From: Magnolia sinica
Taxonomy: Eukaryota > Streptophyta > Magnoliopsida > Magnoliales > Magnoliaceae
Assembly (NCBI RefSeq): GCF_029962835.1
Contig: NC_080582.1
Location: 71,482,177-71,546,176, forward strand
Length of the DNA stretch: 64,000 nt
Direction of reading: 5' to 3'
Shown: piece by piece, positions 31,128-42,706 of the stretch
Layout: every line of letters begins with the position of its first letter
How positions within the stretch are numbered: the stretch's first letter is position 1
Program-made: the position numbers and the translations under genes
Notes under the pieces: generated by a model
The model's input: the letters and a program-made list of their open reading frames with translations, nothing else
Told to the model about the DNA's origin: nothing
Database searches by the model: none

Positions 31128-33357
31128 ATTTGTTATCCAACTTGTTCATGAGGTCACACATATATGGGTAAAAAGCAAATACCGATCCAAAACTTTGGTG
31201 CCCAAGTAGTTTTCAATGGCATACAGTCAATCTTTAATACTTTCTGTGGTGTGTTCCACTTGAGCTTAGGACCCCATTATTTTTGGGGCCATGTCTAAAA
31301 TGATGTCACAAAATAGATGGATTAGATGGGTTTAAGTGGGATGGAATTACCAAAATATAATAATTACATGGTACCAAGGATGTCGTGTAAGCCATCCCAC
31401 TTCATGTTTGGAAGAAGCACACCAAATGAATGTGTTTCAACCCTGCCACCACCTATCGGTGCTCTGTGGGCCCCACCATGATGTATGTGTTTCATCCATG
31501 CCGTCCACCCATTCTTCTATGTCATTTTATGGTATGAGACAAAAAATGAGTTTGATCCAAATCTCAAGTGGACCGCATGGTGTTGATTGAATGCCCACCA
31601 TTAAAAACTTCTAAGGGCCCACACTTCTTAGGGGCCACAGAAGTTTTGGATCAAGCTGATATATATTTTTACCCTTCATCCAAGTCTTTATGACCTAATC
31701 AACAGGTTAGATGTCAAATAACCATTATAGTTGGCCCCAGGAGGTTCTTAATGGTGGAATTTAATCACTGCTGTTTTCCCATAGTATGATCCACCTAAGA
31801 TTTACATCTACCTCGTTTTTGGGATCAAGCCCTAGAATTATATTTCAAAATGGATGGAAGGCGTGGATAAAGTACATACAACATGGTGGGGTCCACATGG
31901 CACCCCAAAAACCACCTGACACTGGCCAAACCTCGTCCGTTTGCAATTGCCACAAACTAGCGCGACCCTGTAGTGCGTTTATGTCGCCCAGTTATGCGGA
32001 CCCATTACGATATATGCACCCAGTTATGTGGACCCATTATGATATATGTGTTATATCCACACCATCCATTCGTTTTACAACATCATTTTATGGGGTGGGC
32101 CCAAAAATGAGATGAATCCAGAGTTTATACAGACCACACAACAGAAATCAATGGAAATAGTAATGCCACAATCTCAAAACTGGATTGCGGCAATCCCTTG
32201 CCCAGGCGCCTATTCCAAGAAAGTGCTTCAAAACCCAACGTGAGTTCCAAACAAAACGTTACAATGATCAATGATCAATGGGATCTTAAAACCCATTTCG
32301 ACCTAATTCCCTTTAAACCCATGCACCAAAGGCCACTGAGAGTCGGCTTCCCACCTACTTTAGGTGGATCCACCTGGGCTTCGAACATTTTTTCCTTTTA
32401 TTTCACTCCAGTCAAACAAGCCCTTTTCAGTCAAGTCCAATCTTGTTTCCAAAGAGAACGCGGATTGCGCCTGAGGCTTCCGTCACACGACTGGAAAAAG
32501 GGAGTCTTTGGAATGTTCTGATGTGTATGTTTTCCTTTTGTACAAGTTTATACGTAATTAGGAGGTTTGGATGGTAAATCAACATTATAGTGAGCCTTAT
32601 TAAGTTTTTAACGGTGGGCGTTCAATCACAGCTTTTTTTGTGTGATGTAGTCCACTTGAAATTTAGATCTACGTCATTTTTTGGGATCATATCTAAAATG
32701 GAACGATGGCATGGATAAAACACATGATATTGCATTGGATCATATCTAAGAATGTCTCAATATTCCAAACCCTCTGTTTCGCAGACTGAGGACCACTTAT
32801 AATTGTACTTGTCAGTTTGTTCTGCACAAGTACGGAGCATATTTAAGCAATCGAAACCGTTCATCTGATGGCTGACATTACAGATGGAGATTCCAGCTTC
32901 GAAAAGCTTAGCCCCTTCAACCTTAACAAGGTTTCGGATCAACAAACCTTAGCCTCACTTGCATCGAGTTGAAATTTCGCATGAAACATACGTGACAATC
33001 ACACCCACTATTAAAGCCTTATTAGGCTCACTATTATGTTTGTTTGTCATCCAACCCGTTCATAAGGCCACATAGATGTGGATGAAAGGAAAACTTAAAT
33101 ATCAGCTTTATCAAAAACTTCTATGGCACCTCGCCCAATAAAATTTCAACGGTAAGTGTTTAATCCCCACTATTTCCTGTGGTGAGGTCCATTTGAGCCT
33201 TCCATCAGCCTACTTTTTGGGCTTAATTGCTGAAATGATCTGTCAAAATAGACAGACGGCATGGATAAAACACATACATCACATTGGGGCCGACAGAGCC
33301 CCTAGACGGGACCGTCCATTTCTAGCCTCGCGGCTATAGAACCGAATCCGCGTCTCT
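31128..33357. repeat. Mosaic of diverged palindromic MITE copies
   Basis: Family markers recur: tgggccccaccatgatgtat (31,468), caacatggtggggtccac (31,879), cccattatgatatatgtg (32,032), and a related tail at 33,000-33,300. Position 32,760-32,950 is the dispersed repeat shared with 2,925-3,105. A gcctgaggcttccg-containing stretch near 32,180-32,520 has an open frame but no recognisable domain. No gene supported. Confidence 0.5.
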
Positions 33358-33488
33358 GGAGAAATTTACGACTGTGGACCCCACCTTTTATCCAGCGGTT
33401 TTTTTGAAGCAATACAAACTTAGAATACGCAGTTGGACCTCCTCGTACGGAGTCGGAATTTCAGGACGAAAATACCCCTCCTCCTGAC
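33358..33488 (+). repeat. Partial third copy of the 40.4 kb duplicated segment
   Basis: gagaaatttacgactgtgg through cctcctcctgac matches 40,423-40,553 and, inverted, 47,837-47,967. It is cut off where the adjacent MITE begins. Confidence 0.85.
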
Positions 33489-34025
33489 GGAAACGGATTC
33501 GGTACTCCCCCTGCCACCAGCTAATGGCGGATTGTCGGCGTTCTGTGAGCCCCACCATGATGTATGCTTTTCATCCATGCCGTCCATACATTTTTCCACA
33601 TCATTTTATGGTATGAGACCAAAAATGAGGTACATCCAAATCTCAAGTGTACCACGTTACAAGAAACAGTGTTGAATGAGCGTCAACCACTAGAAACCAT
33701 TAGAGGGCCATAAAAATATAGGATGAACTTGATTTTTGTTTTTTCCCTTCATCTATGCCTGTATGAACTAATCAACAGATTAGATGTCAATTAAACAGTT
33801 CATTGGGCCTTAGGAGAAATTTAATTGTCAATATCCAATCAATATTATCTTCTTGTTGTGTGGTCCACCTGAGATTTATATCCCTCTCATTTTTTGGACG
33901 AAGGATTAAAATGAACTGAAAAAATGGATGAACGGAATGGATGAAACACATACATCATGGTGGGGCTCACAGACCACCGACCACAGCCATTGGGTGGTGG
34001 CAGGGTGAGTAGCCAATCCGTTTCC
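33489..34025. repeat. Palindromic MITE, copy 2
   Basis: Begins ggaaacggattcggtactcc and ends gtagccaatccgtttcc. 537 bp. Flanks cctcctgac and tttccttta do not match, so no target duplication is left. Confidence 0.8.
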
Positions 34026-34355
34026 TTTCCTTTAAACCCCTGTTGCTTTCACTCCCTTCTCAAAATAACAATCTTTCACTCCTTTTCAACGATAAACCGA
34101 CGCACAGAGGTTATTCTTCTCATTTTCCTCGTCGAATCTTAGTGAATCATGTAGATATCATCATTCTACATTTGCCATTTTCTTTCTTGGCTAGGGAAAT
34201 CCCATGAAGTGGCTGCATTTGCAATCCTTGAGAAGGTTGAAAATATTCCCTCACTCCAAAGCACCTCTCTTCAACCTACATTTGACTTGTACTACGGTAG
34301 TCGGTGGTATAAATATTTTTAAAAAATGATCGGCTCGTACAATTGCATTGCATGC
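34026..34355. other. Spacer, nothing recognised
   Basis: No repeat, gene or RNA signature identified between the MITE and the minisatellite array. Confidence 0.4.
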
Positions 34356-36130
34356 GAAGTTCGGTCAATTCCATGTATTAGGCTTACTCAATTTCATGTG
34401 TTAGGCTTAGTTAATTTTATGTGTTGATCGGTCCAATCCATGTGGAACTCGCTCAATTCCATTTGAAGCTCACTCAATTCCATGTTAGAGGTCACTTGAT
34501 CTCATGCTATGCTCGCTGAATTTCATGTTTATCCTGCTCAATTTCATGCTAGCATCGCTCAATTTAATGTTAGCCCAACATAATTTCATGGTAGGTAAGA
34601 TAAGGTCAATTTAATGTTTGCTTCGATAAATTTCATGCCAGGATCAGTCAATTTAGGGCCCGTTTGGCCGGGCGGATTGGAAGGGATTGAATGGTACTAA
34701 GGTGGATGACATGGATTTCTAGGTAATGATGGTGTTGTCAGTGGATTGTCTTGAGATCCATGGGATTCCTCTATCCTTGGATTGCTATATCCAGTTTGTT
34801 TGGCACGCCCGACCAATCCCGGGATTAAACCTTCCCATCCCTTCCAATCCCTCCAACCAAACACGTCCCAGGCAAATTTGAACGGACTAGGGTGGATTGG
34901 ATGGGATTTAAAGGTAATGATGGTGTAGTCAGTGGATTGTCTTAAGATCCATGGGATTGGGATCAGATTACCGACCCTGTTTGGCACGCCCGGCCAATCC
35001 CGGGATTTAACTTCCAATCCCTTCCAATCCGACCGGTCAAACAGGCCCTTAATGTTTGCCCAGCTTAATTTCATGCCTAGATAAGATAAGTTCAATTTAA
35101 TGTTTGCCTCGATAAATTTCATGCTAGTATCGCTCAATTTAATATTTGCCCAGCTCAATTTCATGATAGATAAGGTCAATTTAATGTTTGCCTCGATAAA
35201 TTTCATGCTGGGATTGCTCAATTTAATGTTTGTCTAGCTCAATATCATGCTATGCTCGCTCGATTTAATTTTTGCCCCGCTCAATATCATGCTATACCAG
35301 CTCGATTTAATGTTTGCCCCGCTGAATATGATGTTAAGCTCGCTCGATTCAATCTTTGCCCCACTGAATATCATACTATGCTCACTCGATTCAATGTTTG
35401 CCCAGCTCAATATCATGCTATGCTCGCTCGAAATATCATTTGCCCAGCTCAATATCATGCGACGCTCGCTCGATTTAATGTTTGCTTGCATAGCTGAATT
35501 TATAGTTTGTCCCGCTCAATTTTCTGTTTGCCCTGATCAATATCTAGTTTGCCCGGCTGATTTTTTGGATTTTCCTGTTGAATTTTGTAGTTTGCCCCCC
35601 TCCATTTCTAGTTTGTCCCGCTCAATTTTCATGTTTGCTTTGCTCAATTTTAGTTTGCCCCGCTGATTATCTAGTTTACCCTGCTGAGTTTCATGTTGGC
35701 CCCGCTCAATTCCATGTTTCCCCAGCTCAATTTCTAGTTTGCCCCGCTCATATATCCAATGTATGAGCTTTGGTTGTATATTTGATGCTAGCTCAATGAA
35801 TTTATTGATGATGCTAGCTATGGTCAATTTAATGCAAGTTGATGCGCATGTGTTAGACTTAATCAAATTTATGCGTTAGGCTTATTGAATTTGATGCGTT
35901 GATGGGGATTACATACACTCGATTTAATGTTTGCTTGCATAGCTTAATTAATAGTTTGCCCCACATAATTCTATGCTATGCTCGTTGAATTCCATTTCGC
36001 TCAATTTCATATTTGCCCTGTTGAATCTCATGCTTACCCCCCCGCTGAATTTCATATTTGCCCTGCTCAATTTGTACGTTGTCTTGCCCATTTTTCCAGT
36101 TTACCCCGCTCAATGTCATGTTAGATTGCC
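34356..36130 (+). repeat. 21-bp minisatellite array, left of the MULE gene
   Basis: Degenerate tandem units of 21 bp with alternating cores such as gctcaatttcatgtttgcc and gctcgatttaatgtttgcc; in 35,255-35,500 two 21-mers form a 42-bp higher unit. It is interrupted by a Tourist MITE at 34,656-35,048. Because 21 is divisible by three, several frames stay open here on both strands; none has independent support as a gene. Confidence 0.85.
34656..35048. repeat. Tourist-like (PIF/Harbinger) MITE, copy A
   Basis: Begins GGGCCCGTTTGGCC and ends TCAAACAGGCCC, with TTA on both sides (34,653-34,655 and 35,049-35,051). 393 bp, internally palindromic (cggattggaagggatt and its complement recur). Inverted relative to copy B at 55,945. 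Confidence 0.92.
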
Positions 36131-36368
36131 TTACTCAATTTAATAAAATACGATACGAAATCATTCGTAGAAGGCCTAATCCATATAAGCTCTGGTTGTT
36201 TACATGAAAATTTAACGCGTTGCTTATTCTTTATTTCCTTAAGCTTTGTATCATTCTCATCTATAAGGGAAAGCGAGTTTTCGCTCTTTTATTATTTTAT
36301 TAAGTTTTGTCTTATGGGAAGCTTCCGTTGTTTAACGATTTATTGATAATTTGTCATTGTATTGAATC
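36131..36368 (+). other. 5' region of MULE transposase, likely with upstream intron acceptor
   Basis: AT-rich, ending ttgaatcttgcag at 36,374, a good splice acceptor. The open frame downstream has no ATG at its start, so a short upstream exon is likely, but I could not place it. Confidence 0.4.
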
Positions 36369-38849
36369 TTGCAGATAATAGCTACGAGAATCATCTGTTG
36401 CTATGGCGGGGAGTTAGAATATGAAAACAAGCAATGGACGTACACGAGTGGAAGTACGAAAACTATTTCGCTAGATGTTGATACTACGTACGAGGAACTT
36501 CTATCCAGAATGTACAGGATTATTAAGAGAACACCAACAGATTGTGATATTCAGATGAAAGTTTTGTATCCCTGCTCCAATAAATCAATCCCTCCAACCG
36601 TACTTGAGGACGACGATGATGTCAAAGTGTTCCTGGCAACACAGTTGGAGCATTCGAAAAAGTTCATCCCTTTAGTCATCGAGACAATCGAACACATTAA
36701 TATGACATCACACGTTGACAGTGTGGCAGAAGAGCATGGCGTGGAATTTGAATATAAGCCAAATCCATTACAAGTAGTAGGAACAAATGATCAACTGTCC
36801 GAGCCGCCCCAAACATCAAAATTTGTGAGTACCCAAGCCTGCGGTGCACATGACATTGACCTCATTTGTGATTGCATGACACCGCCTCTAGCAACAACAG
36901 CAGATCTGCCGTCATCATCCACAGCCCGAAGATACATCAGTCCTGAAAGCAACATCCCACCTCCAAACCTTCCCGAAACAACAAACTTCAACACCCGTCA
37001 AGTTCCTGTGCCGTTTGATGATGCTGCATTCACTAATGCAGCAATGCTGGAATATACGGATTCGTTGAGTGAATCGATCGAGATAGCCGTTGGGCAAACA
37101 TTTAAGGACAAGAGTCGGTGTCAGCATGTTTTGAGCCAATTTGCCCTTCAAAATAAATTTCAGTACAGGGTACTGTACTCAAATTCTAGGAGATTTACGG
37201 TTGTATGCTTCGAAGAAAGATGCGAATGGAGGGTTCATGCATCACGCGTGGGTGATTCAGGAATTTTCAAGATACGGACTTATACGCCAAATCACACATG
37301 TGGCATGTCATGGATGAGGAGTGATCACCAGCAAGTAAGCACTAAGTTAGCATGTGATTTGGTTGTTAGCCGCATAGAGCAACGCTTAGGGTTGAGGCCA
37401 CGTGATATTATCTTCGCCATGCAAGAGAAGTATAATATTGTTATCAGTTATAGGAAGGCATGGGCAGCCAAGGAGCTTGCAATCAATCAGGTGATGGGGT
37501 CTTATGAAGACTCCTACAATCAACTCCCCTTGTATTTACATGAATTGAGGACGGTTAACCCAGGGACAGTGACTGCCCTACATGTTAACAAAGAGACTTT
37601 CAGGTTCGAAAGATGTTTTGTTGCGCTCGGACAATGCGTTAGAAGTTTTCAGAAATCATTGCGGAGGGTATTAGCCATTGGCGGGACACACTTAAAGGGA
37701 AAATACAGGGGTATTTTATTCATCGCCACAGCCTTAGATGGGGACAATCATATATTTCCAATTGCGTTTGGCATCGGGGAATCGGAGAACGGTAGCAGTT
37801 GGAATTGGTTCCTTACTTACCTTGGCGATGCGATAGGGTCTCTGGAGGATCTTGTGATTATATCCGATAGACATAAAGGTTTACTGAAAGAGGTACCCCA
37901 TGTCTTCCCACGTGCAATTCATGGCTACTGCGCATATCATATCTACAGAAACTTGGTGGACACCTTTAAAGACAAGTCATTGGAGATGTACTACTGGCGG
38001 GCAGTGAAGACATGTAGGGTGGCTGAATTCGAAAAATTAATGCATGATATCGAAATGGCCAACCCCGCAGTACATGCATGGCTGACAGAAATCGGATACG
38101 AGAGATGGGCATCTTCACACTTTTCAGGAAAAAGATTCAACTTGGTTACTACAAACATTTTCGAGTGTGTCAATGCCCTCTTCAAAGAAGCATGCGAATA
38201 CCCCGTTACGAAATTGATAGAAGGGGTTAGATTGAAGATACAGGAATTGTTTTATAAGAGAAGAGAATCTGCGGCATCGTTTATAGGGCCATTGACACCA
38301 TGGGCGAAGCAGCAGTTAAAGGATCTTGTGCAGAAAGCGCGAGATGTTCACTGTCATCCTATTTCTCAAGACGAGTACTATGCTGTGGGAGATTATAATG
38401 ATACAGTCAATCTCAGTAAGTTTTCGTGTACATATCGCGAGTTTAGCGTGAAGGGGTATCCCTGTATGCATGTCTTGTCAGCATGTATAAACTACAATCT
38501 CTCTCATTACTCATACTGTTCCCCATTCTACACGGTGCAAAATTACAAAGCCACGTATAGCGAATCGGTGTACCCATACGTGACAAGAGTGAGTGGGAAG
38601 AAATTTCGGTGGGCTTCAAGGAGTATTGTGCGCAAATTAAACCCCCAGGGCAAAGGAGGTCAGCTGGCAGACCCAAAAAGCTTAGAATTCCATCGCGTGG
38701 AGAAGAATCGAAAACAACAAAGTGTGGGCGATGCAAACAAACTGGGCATAATCGTCGGAGGTGCAAGTTTTCCATATCTGAAAAATAGCAAACTTTGTAA
38801 ATTCTTTAGTGTTTTGATGTATAACATACTTTGTAAACCTGGTGGATGA
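36369..38849 (+). CDS. Mutator-like element (MULE) transposase, probably inactive
   Basis: Cut-and-paste transposase that binds terminal repeats in the nucleus. The frame opens with TTG after a splice-acceptor-like site; the first in-frame ATG is at 36,510 (residue 48). N-terminal PB1-like region 5-108; MuDR DNA-binding domain 240-312 with C280, C285, H309, C311 (WRKY-GCM1 zinc pattern); MULE catalytic domain about 430-610 with D500 (ISDRHKG) and E599 (NIFECVN). The first catalytic Asp reads Gly438 (AIGGTHLKG where AIDGTHLKG is expected). The SWIM zinc finger has C687, C699, H701, but the second Cys is Tyr689. A one-base slip near AAACCCCC at 38,638-38,646 moves the frame: the C-terminal GRPKK and CCHC knuckle (CGRCKQTGHNRRRC) lie in another frame ending TAG 38,788. 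Embedded in 21-bp repeats. Confidence 0.85.
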   Translation: MQIIATRIICCYGGELEYENKQWTYTSGSTKTISLDVDTTYEELLSRMYRIIKRTPTDCDIQMKVLYPCSNKSIPPTVLEDDDDVKVFLATQLEHSKKFIPLVIETIEHINMTSHVDSVAEEHGVEFEYKPNPLQVVGTNDQLSEPPQTSKFVSTQACGAHDIDLICDCMTPPLATTADLPSSSTARRYISPESNIPPPNLPETTNFNTRQVPVPFDDAAFTNAAMLEYTDSLSESIEIAVGQTFKDKSRCQHVLSQFALQNKFQYRVLYSNSRRFTVVCFEERCEWRVHASRVGDSGIFKIRTYTPNHTCGMSWMRSDHQQVSTKLACDLVVSRIEQRLGLRPRDIIFAMQEKYNIVISYRKAWAAKELAINQVMGSYEDSYNQLPLYLHELRTVNPGTVTALHVNKETFRFERCFVALGQCVRSFQKSLRRVLAIGGTHLKGKYRGILFIATALDGDNHIFPIAFGIGESENGSSWNWFLTYLGDAIGSLEDLVIISDRHKGLLKEVPHVFPRAIHGYCAYHIYRNLVDTFKDKSLEMYYWRAVKTCRVAEFEKLMHDIEMANPAVHAWLTEIGYERWASSHFSGKRFNLVTTNIFECVNALFKEACEYPVTKLIEGVRLKIQELFYKRRESAASFIGPLTPWAKQQLKDLVQKARDVHCHPISQDEYYAVGDYNDTVNLSKFSCTYREFSVKGYPCMHVLSACINYNLSHYSYCSPFYTVQNYKATYSESVYPYVTRVSGKKFRWASRSIVRKLNPQGKGGQLADPKSLEFHRVEKNRKQQSVGDANKLGIIVGGASFPYLKNSKLCKFFSVLMYNILCKPGG

Positions 38850-39042
38850 TGAATGAACTTTCTACTTTGTCCCACTGTATTTTCAATTTGTCCCGCTAAG
38901 CTCGTCGAAAAGGAAAATGCACATGAATAGTATATGCAAGGCAATTGCCAAGATACTAGAATGAGCAAAACCAAAAACTGATGGCTGATAGACAAGAACT
39001 TCACATGCATAGAAGGGAAACCCCTTGGCCCGCTCATTTTCA
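38850..39042. other. 3' flank of MULE gene
   Basis: No gene. A few degenerate copies of the tttgtcccgct motif at 38,870-38,900 mark the start of the right-hand repeat tracts. Confidence 0.4.
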
Positions 39043-40200
39043 TGAGAAATTCACTGAATTCCTAGTTTGCCCCCCTCAATTTCATGTTTCCCCCACTGCG
39101 TTTCTATTTTGGCCCGCTCAAGTTTAAATGGCTACAAAGTAGGGCTGGACCACAGTTCCAAAGCACGATCGGAGGTGGAAGTGGCACCGGGAATAGAAGG
39201 ATTATGCAACTAAGGATTGGAGCACATGCAAATAGTCACACCAATGAGGTGAATTACATCCACCTGAGATCTGCTGCAGAATTTGGACTGCAAACCAGCC
39301 TCTAGTGGCCACCAACTAGATGGTTAAGATAATCCAATGAGGAGTGACTTTTGATTCTCCATCCAAAATGGGCCACATGACTGCATATGCCTAAATTGAC
39401 TTAAATTACATGCACGGTGGATGAGTTGCAAACATTTAATAGACGATGGGAGAACACACGTGAGTCCTTGGAAATGACGTGGACAAATGAGACCCGACAT
39501 CATTAGTGTACCTTCTACATAAACAATCCACACTCAATTATAATTTATAAGTAACTAATATAACAATCGGGTTTGTGTTGGGTCGAGCAACCTGGGACCT
39601 CAACCTAAGCCCAGCCTAAGTTTTCTCGGGTTGGTGTTTGTATAGCCCAACCCGAAAATCACCTGGGCAAACTAGGAGATCGGCGGTGCAAACATGAAAT
39701 TCAGCGGGGCAAACTTAACAGATAATTTTATGGCTTAAGCCGATAAATCTAAACGTATCCAATGTTCAAATGGACCACACTCATTTTCATGTTTGCCCCG
39801 CTCATATTTCAGTTTGCCCCGCTGTTTTTTAAGTTTGCCTCGCTCATAATTCAGTTTGCCCCGCTGGTTTTATAGTTTGCCCCGCTCATATTTCAGTTTG
39901 CCCCGCTGCTTTTTAAGTTTGCATCGCTCATATTTCAGTTTGCCTCGCTCATATGACAGTTTGCCCCGCTGCTTTTCTAATTTGCCCCGCTCATATTTCA
40001 GTTTGCCCCCCTCGGGTGGTAGACTCTTAGGAGTTTCAACACCCAGTCAAGCGTTCGAGTATCCATAGGTGATGAAATTCCACTAGTGTGAGTGTGTGGG
40101 GGTATGTGTTCATGTTTCCCCTACTAAATTTCATGTTTCCCCCGATCAAATTTCTAATTTGCCCCACTCAATGTTTTCTCAAAGTGATCATTTTATATAT
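39043..40200 (+). repeat. 21-bp minisatellite tracts, right of the MULE gene
   Basis: Short tract at 39,050-39,125, then a long one at 39,778-40,010 with units such as tttgccccgctcatatttca, and a remnant at 40,110-40,180. A short inverted piece occurs at 39,680-39,720 (cagcggggcaaac). The middle (39,130-39,660) is unassigned sequence with no gene seen. Confidence 0.8.
40011..40115 (+). repeat. tRNA-like SINE copy 1
   Basis: gggtggtagactcttagg (A-box-like), then gcgttcgagtatcc (B-box-like), then ataggtgatgaaattccac and a gtgtgtggggg tail. Same order as the copies at 40.8, 42.9, 47.5, 49.2 and 50.1 kb. Confidence 0.65.
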
Positions 40201-40785
40201 ATCGCAATAGAGAATTCCATCGTTTATAGTTGAAAAGAGGAGTCATAAGAGATATTATGGGGTGAATTCCATCGTATATATATCACTGATCAAAAGTGTC
40301 CATGTGGGGTGAAGATATTATCACGTGCACTCCACAGATTCCATGAAACATGCATCAAAGCAGCATTCCTCTTCTGCTTATAGTAAGGAGAAGATGATTT
40401 CCTAGTAAATAAGGAAACAAAGGAGAAATTTATGACTGTGGACCCCACCTTTTATCCAGCGGTTTTTTTGAAGCAATACAAACTTAGAATACGCAGTTGG
40501 ACCTCCTCTTACGGAGTTAGAATTTCAGGACGAAAATACCCCTCCTCCTGACGGTAACGGCTCTTCCTCTCCGTTTCCTCTCTTTGCTTTTCCTCTCCCT
40601 TTCTGCTGCCACTTTCCCTGCCGTTGCTGTCACCCCCATTTCCCCACTGCATTTCCCGTAGAAAGACCCAAAAAAACACCCTTTTTGTCGGCCCCTTATC
40701 AGCATTTCATCTTTTCTTCTTGAAATGGTGGGTCCAGCGAAGAAAGCACACAAGACAGGTATATATATATATTATTTTATTATTA

Positions 40786-40931
40786 TTACACACGGACAGA
40801 CACACACCGCACACACTCACGCTGCACACACACCGCGCACACTCACGCTGGTGGAATTTCACCACCTATGGCACTCGAACTCCTGACCGGGAGTTGAAAC
40901 TACTGAGAGGTTACCACCCAAGCAAGAGTAA
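40786..40931 (-). repeat. tRNA-like SINE copy 2 (in left arm)
   Basis: Minus strand: gcttgggtggtaacctctc, ggtcaggagttcgagtgcc, ataggtggtgaaattccac, then a cgtgagtgtg tail expanded as a gtgtgtgc microsatellite. Confidence 0.65.
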
Positions 40932-40949
40932 GGACCCCACCTTTTATAT

Positions 40950-41473
40950 GGAAACGGATTGGCTACTCCCCCTGCCACCAGCCAATTATGATCGGTGCTC
41001 TTGGGCCCCATAATAATGTATGTTTTTCATCCATTCCGCCCATCTATTTTTTCAAGATCAATTTATAGTAATGAACAAAAAATGAGATCCCACTCTCAAG
41101 GGGACCACATTACAGAAACAATGTTAAATGAACTTAGACCATAAACATTTTCGGGCCATAAAAGTATTGGATCAAGTTGACCTTTGTTTTTTTCCCTTCA
41201 TCCGGATATTTATGACCTAATCAACATATTGGATGTCAAACAAACGGTGTGGGCCTTAGGAGGACTTAAATGATGGATTTCCAATCACTATTGTTTTCTT
41301 GTGGTGTGGTCCACCTGAGATTTATATCCCTCTCATTTTTGGGATTAAAACCTACAATGATATTTAAAAATGGATGAACGGAATGGATGAAATACATACA
41401 TCATGGTGGGGCCCATAAAGCACCGACCACCAGCTCCGGGGCTGGTGTCAGGGGGAGTAGCCAATCCATTTCC
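40950..41473. repeat. Palindromic MITE, copy 3, 9-bp target duplication
   Basis: ggaaacggattggctactcc ... gtagccaatccatttcc, 524 bp. CTTTTATAT precedes (40,941-40,949) and follows (41,474-41,482). Confidence 0.92.
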
Positions 41474-41483
41474 CTTTTATATT

Positions 41484-41867
41484 TTAAACTCAGTTGGGCC
41501 CACATTGAATTTACTATTCATGCTGTCCATCCATTAACAGAAAATTTTAAGGGGTTGAGCCCCATATTGAAGCAGATCAAAAGATCAAATGCATCATACC
41601 ACGAGAAACAGTGGGCATAATGATTTCCACCGCCGAAACCATAGTCAGCCCAACAGTGATGTTTGTTTGTTATCAAACCTATTCATAAGATCATACATAT
41701 ATGGATTAATAGAAAACACAATTATAAGCTTGATCCAAAACTTCTGTGGCCCCTAAGAAACGATCACCATTAGAAGTTCAATTCAAAATTTCATGTGGTG
41801 TGGTCAATTTCAACATTCCATTTCAACATTGGATATGTTTAAAATTATCAGCTCCAACCACGAAATT
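41484..41867. repeat. Partial MITE-like copy (cagttgggcccac type)
   Basis: actcagttgggcccaca, agaaacagtgggcataatga and gtttgttatcaaacctattc recur at 42,345-42,600 (direct) and 46,640-46,890 (inverted). Confidence 0.8.
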
Positions 41868-42200
41868 ATTTGTTAAGTTTGCCCCACATTTTCATGTTTG
41901 CCGTTGATTTTCAAAAATCTCCCGTTGATTTTTCTCTCCCCCCGATTTTCTAGTTTGCCCCGCTAATTTTTCAATTTGCCCTGCTGATCTTTACCCCGCC
42001 GATCTTCTAGTTTGCCCCACTCTCTAGTATCCCCCGCCGATCTTCTAGTTTGCCCCTGATCTTCTAGTTTCCCTCGATCTTCTAGTTTGCCGTGATCTTC
42101 TAGTCTCCCCCCGATCTTCTAGTTTGCCGTTCAATTTCATGTTTGTCCCCGCTCAGGTGTCCTCCCTCAATGTCTAGGTTCCCTTCCACATATGGGGCTT
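41868..42200 (+). repeat. 21-bp minisatellite tract (ttgcc...gatcttctag)
   Basis: Degenerate and partly shortened units, with cores tttgccccgc and gatcttctagtttgcc. Confidence 0.85.
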
Positions 42201-42329
42201 TGGTGTATACATATTGCGATGAAAACGGATGGACATTACATAATCTGATGAACATGATGTATTACAAATGAAACACCATCATAGGGCGTAGCAAGCGTAA
42301 TCGGATTGCGTACTGAGTTAGTAGTACGT

Positions 42330-42690
42330 TCCCATTGTACTATGTAAACTCAGTTGGGCCCACAATGAATATATGTAATATATCCACACCGTCCATCCAT
42401 TTTTTCATTTATTTTGAGGGGTCTAGCCCCCAAATCGAAGCATATCAAAAGATCAAGTGGATCATACCATGGGAAACAGTGGGCATAATGATTTCTACCA
42501 CCGAAACCATAGCCGGCCCAACAGTGATGTTTGTTTGTTATCAAACCTATTCACAAGATCATACATATATGGATTAACAGAAAACACAACTGTAAGCTTG
42601 AATGGCCTGGCTGTGGCCCCTAAGAAATGATCAACTTCATGTGGTGTGATCCATTTGAACATTGGATATGTTTAGATTTTTCGGCGCAAG
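42330..42690. repeat. Second partial MITE-like copy
   Basis: Direct repeat of 41,484-41,830, sharing gggaaacagtgggcataatg and gtttgttatcaaacctattc. Confidence 0.8.
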
Positions 42691-42706
42691 CTACGAAATT
42701 ATTTGT

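Larger units (their letters stand above)
40423..41755 (+). repeat. Left arm of a 1.34 kb inverted duplication
   Basis: The reverse complement of 46,619-47,967 throughout: a unique segment (40,423-40,770) with a ccgtttcctctctttgcttt stretch, a minus-strand SINE, the 524-bp MITE, and a partial MITE-like tail. The MITE has the same 9-bp target duplication in both arms, so the arms were copied after those insertions. Confidence 0.93.

Noticed and set aside
34697-35866. Several long ORFs on both strands
   Set aside because: They lie in the 21-bp minisatellite or the Tourist MITE; a 21-bp period keeps frames open by chance, and no domain is visible.
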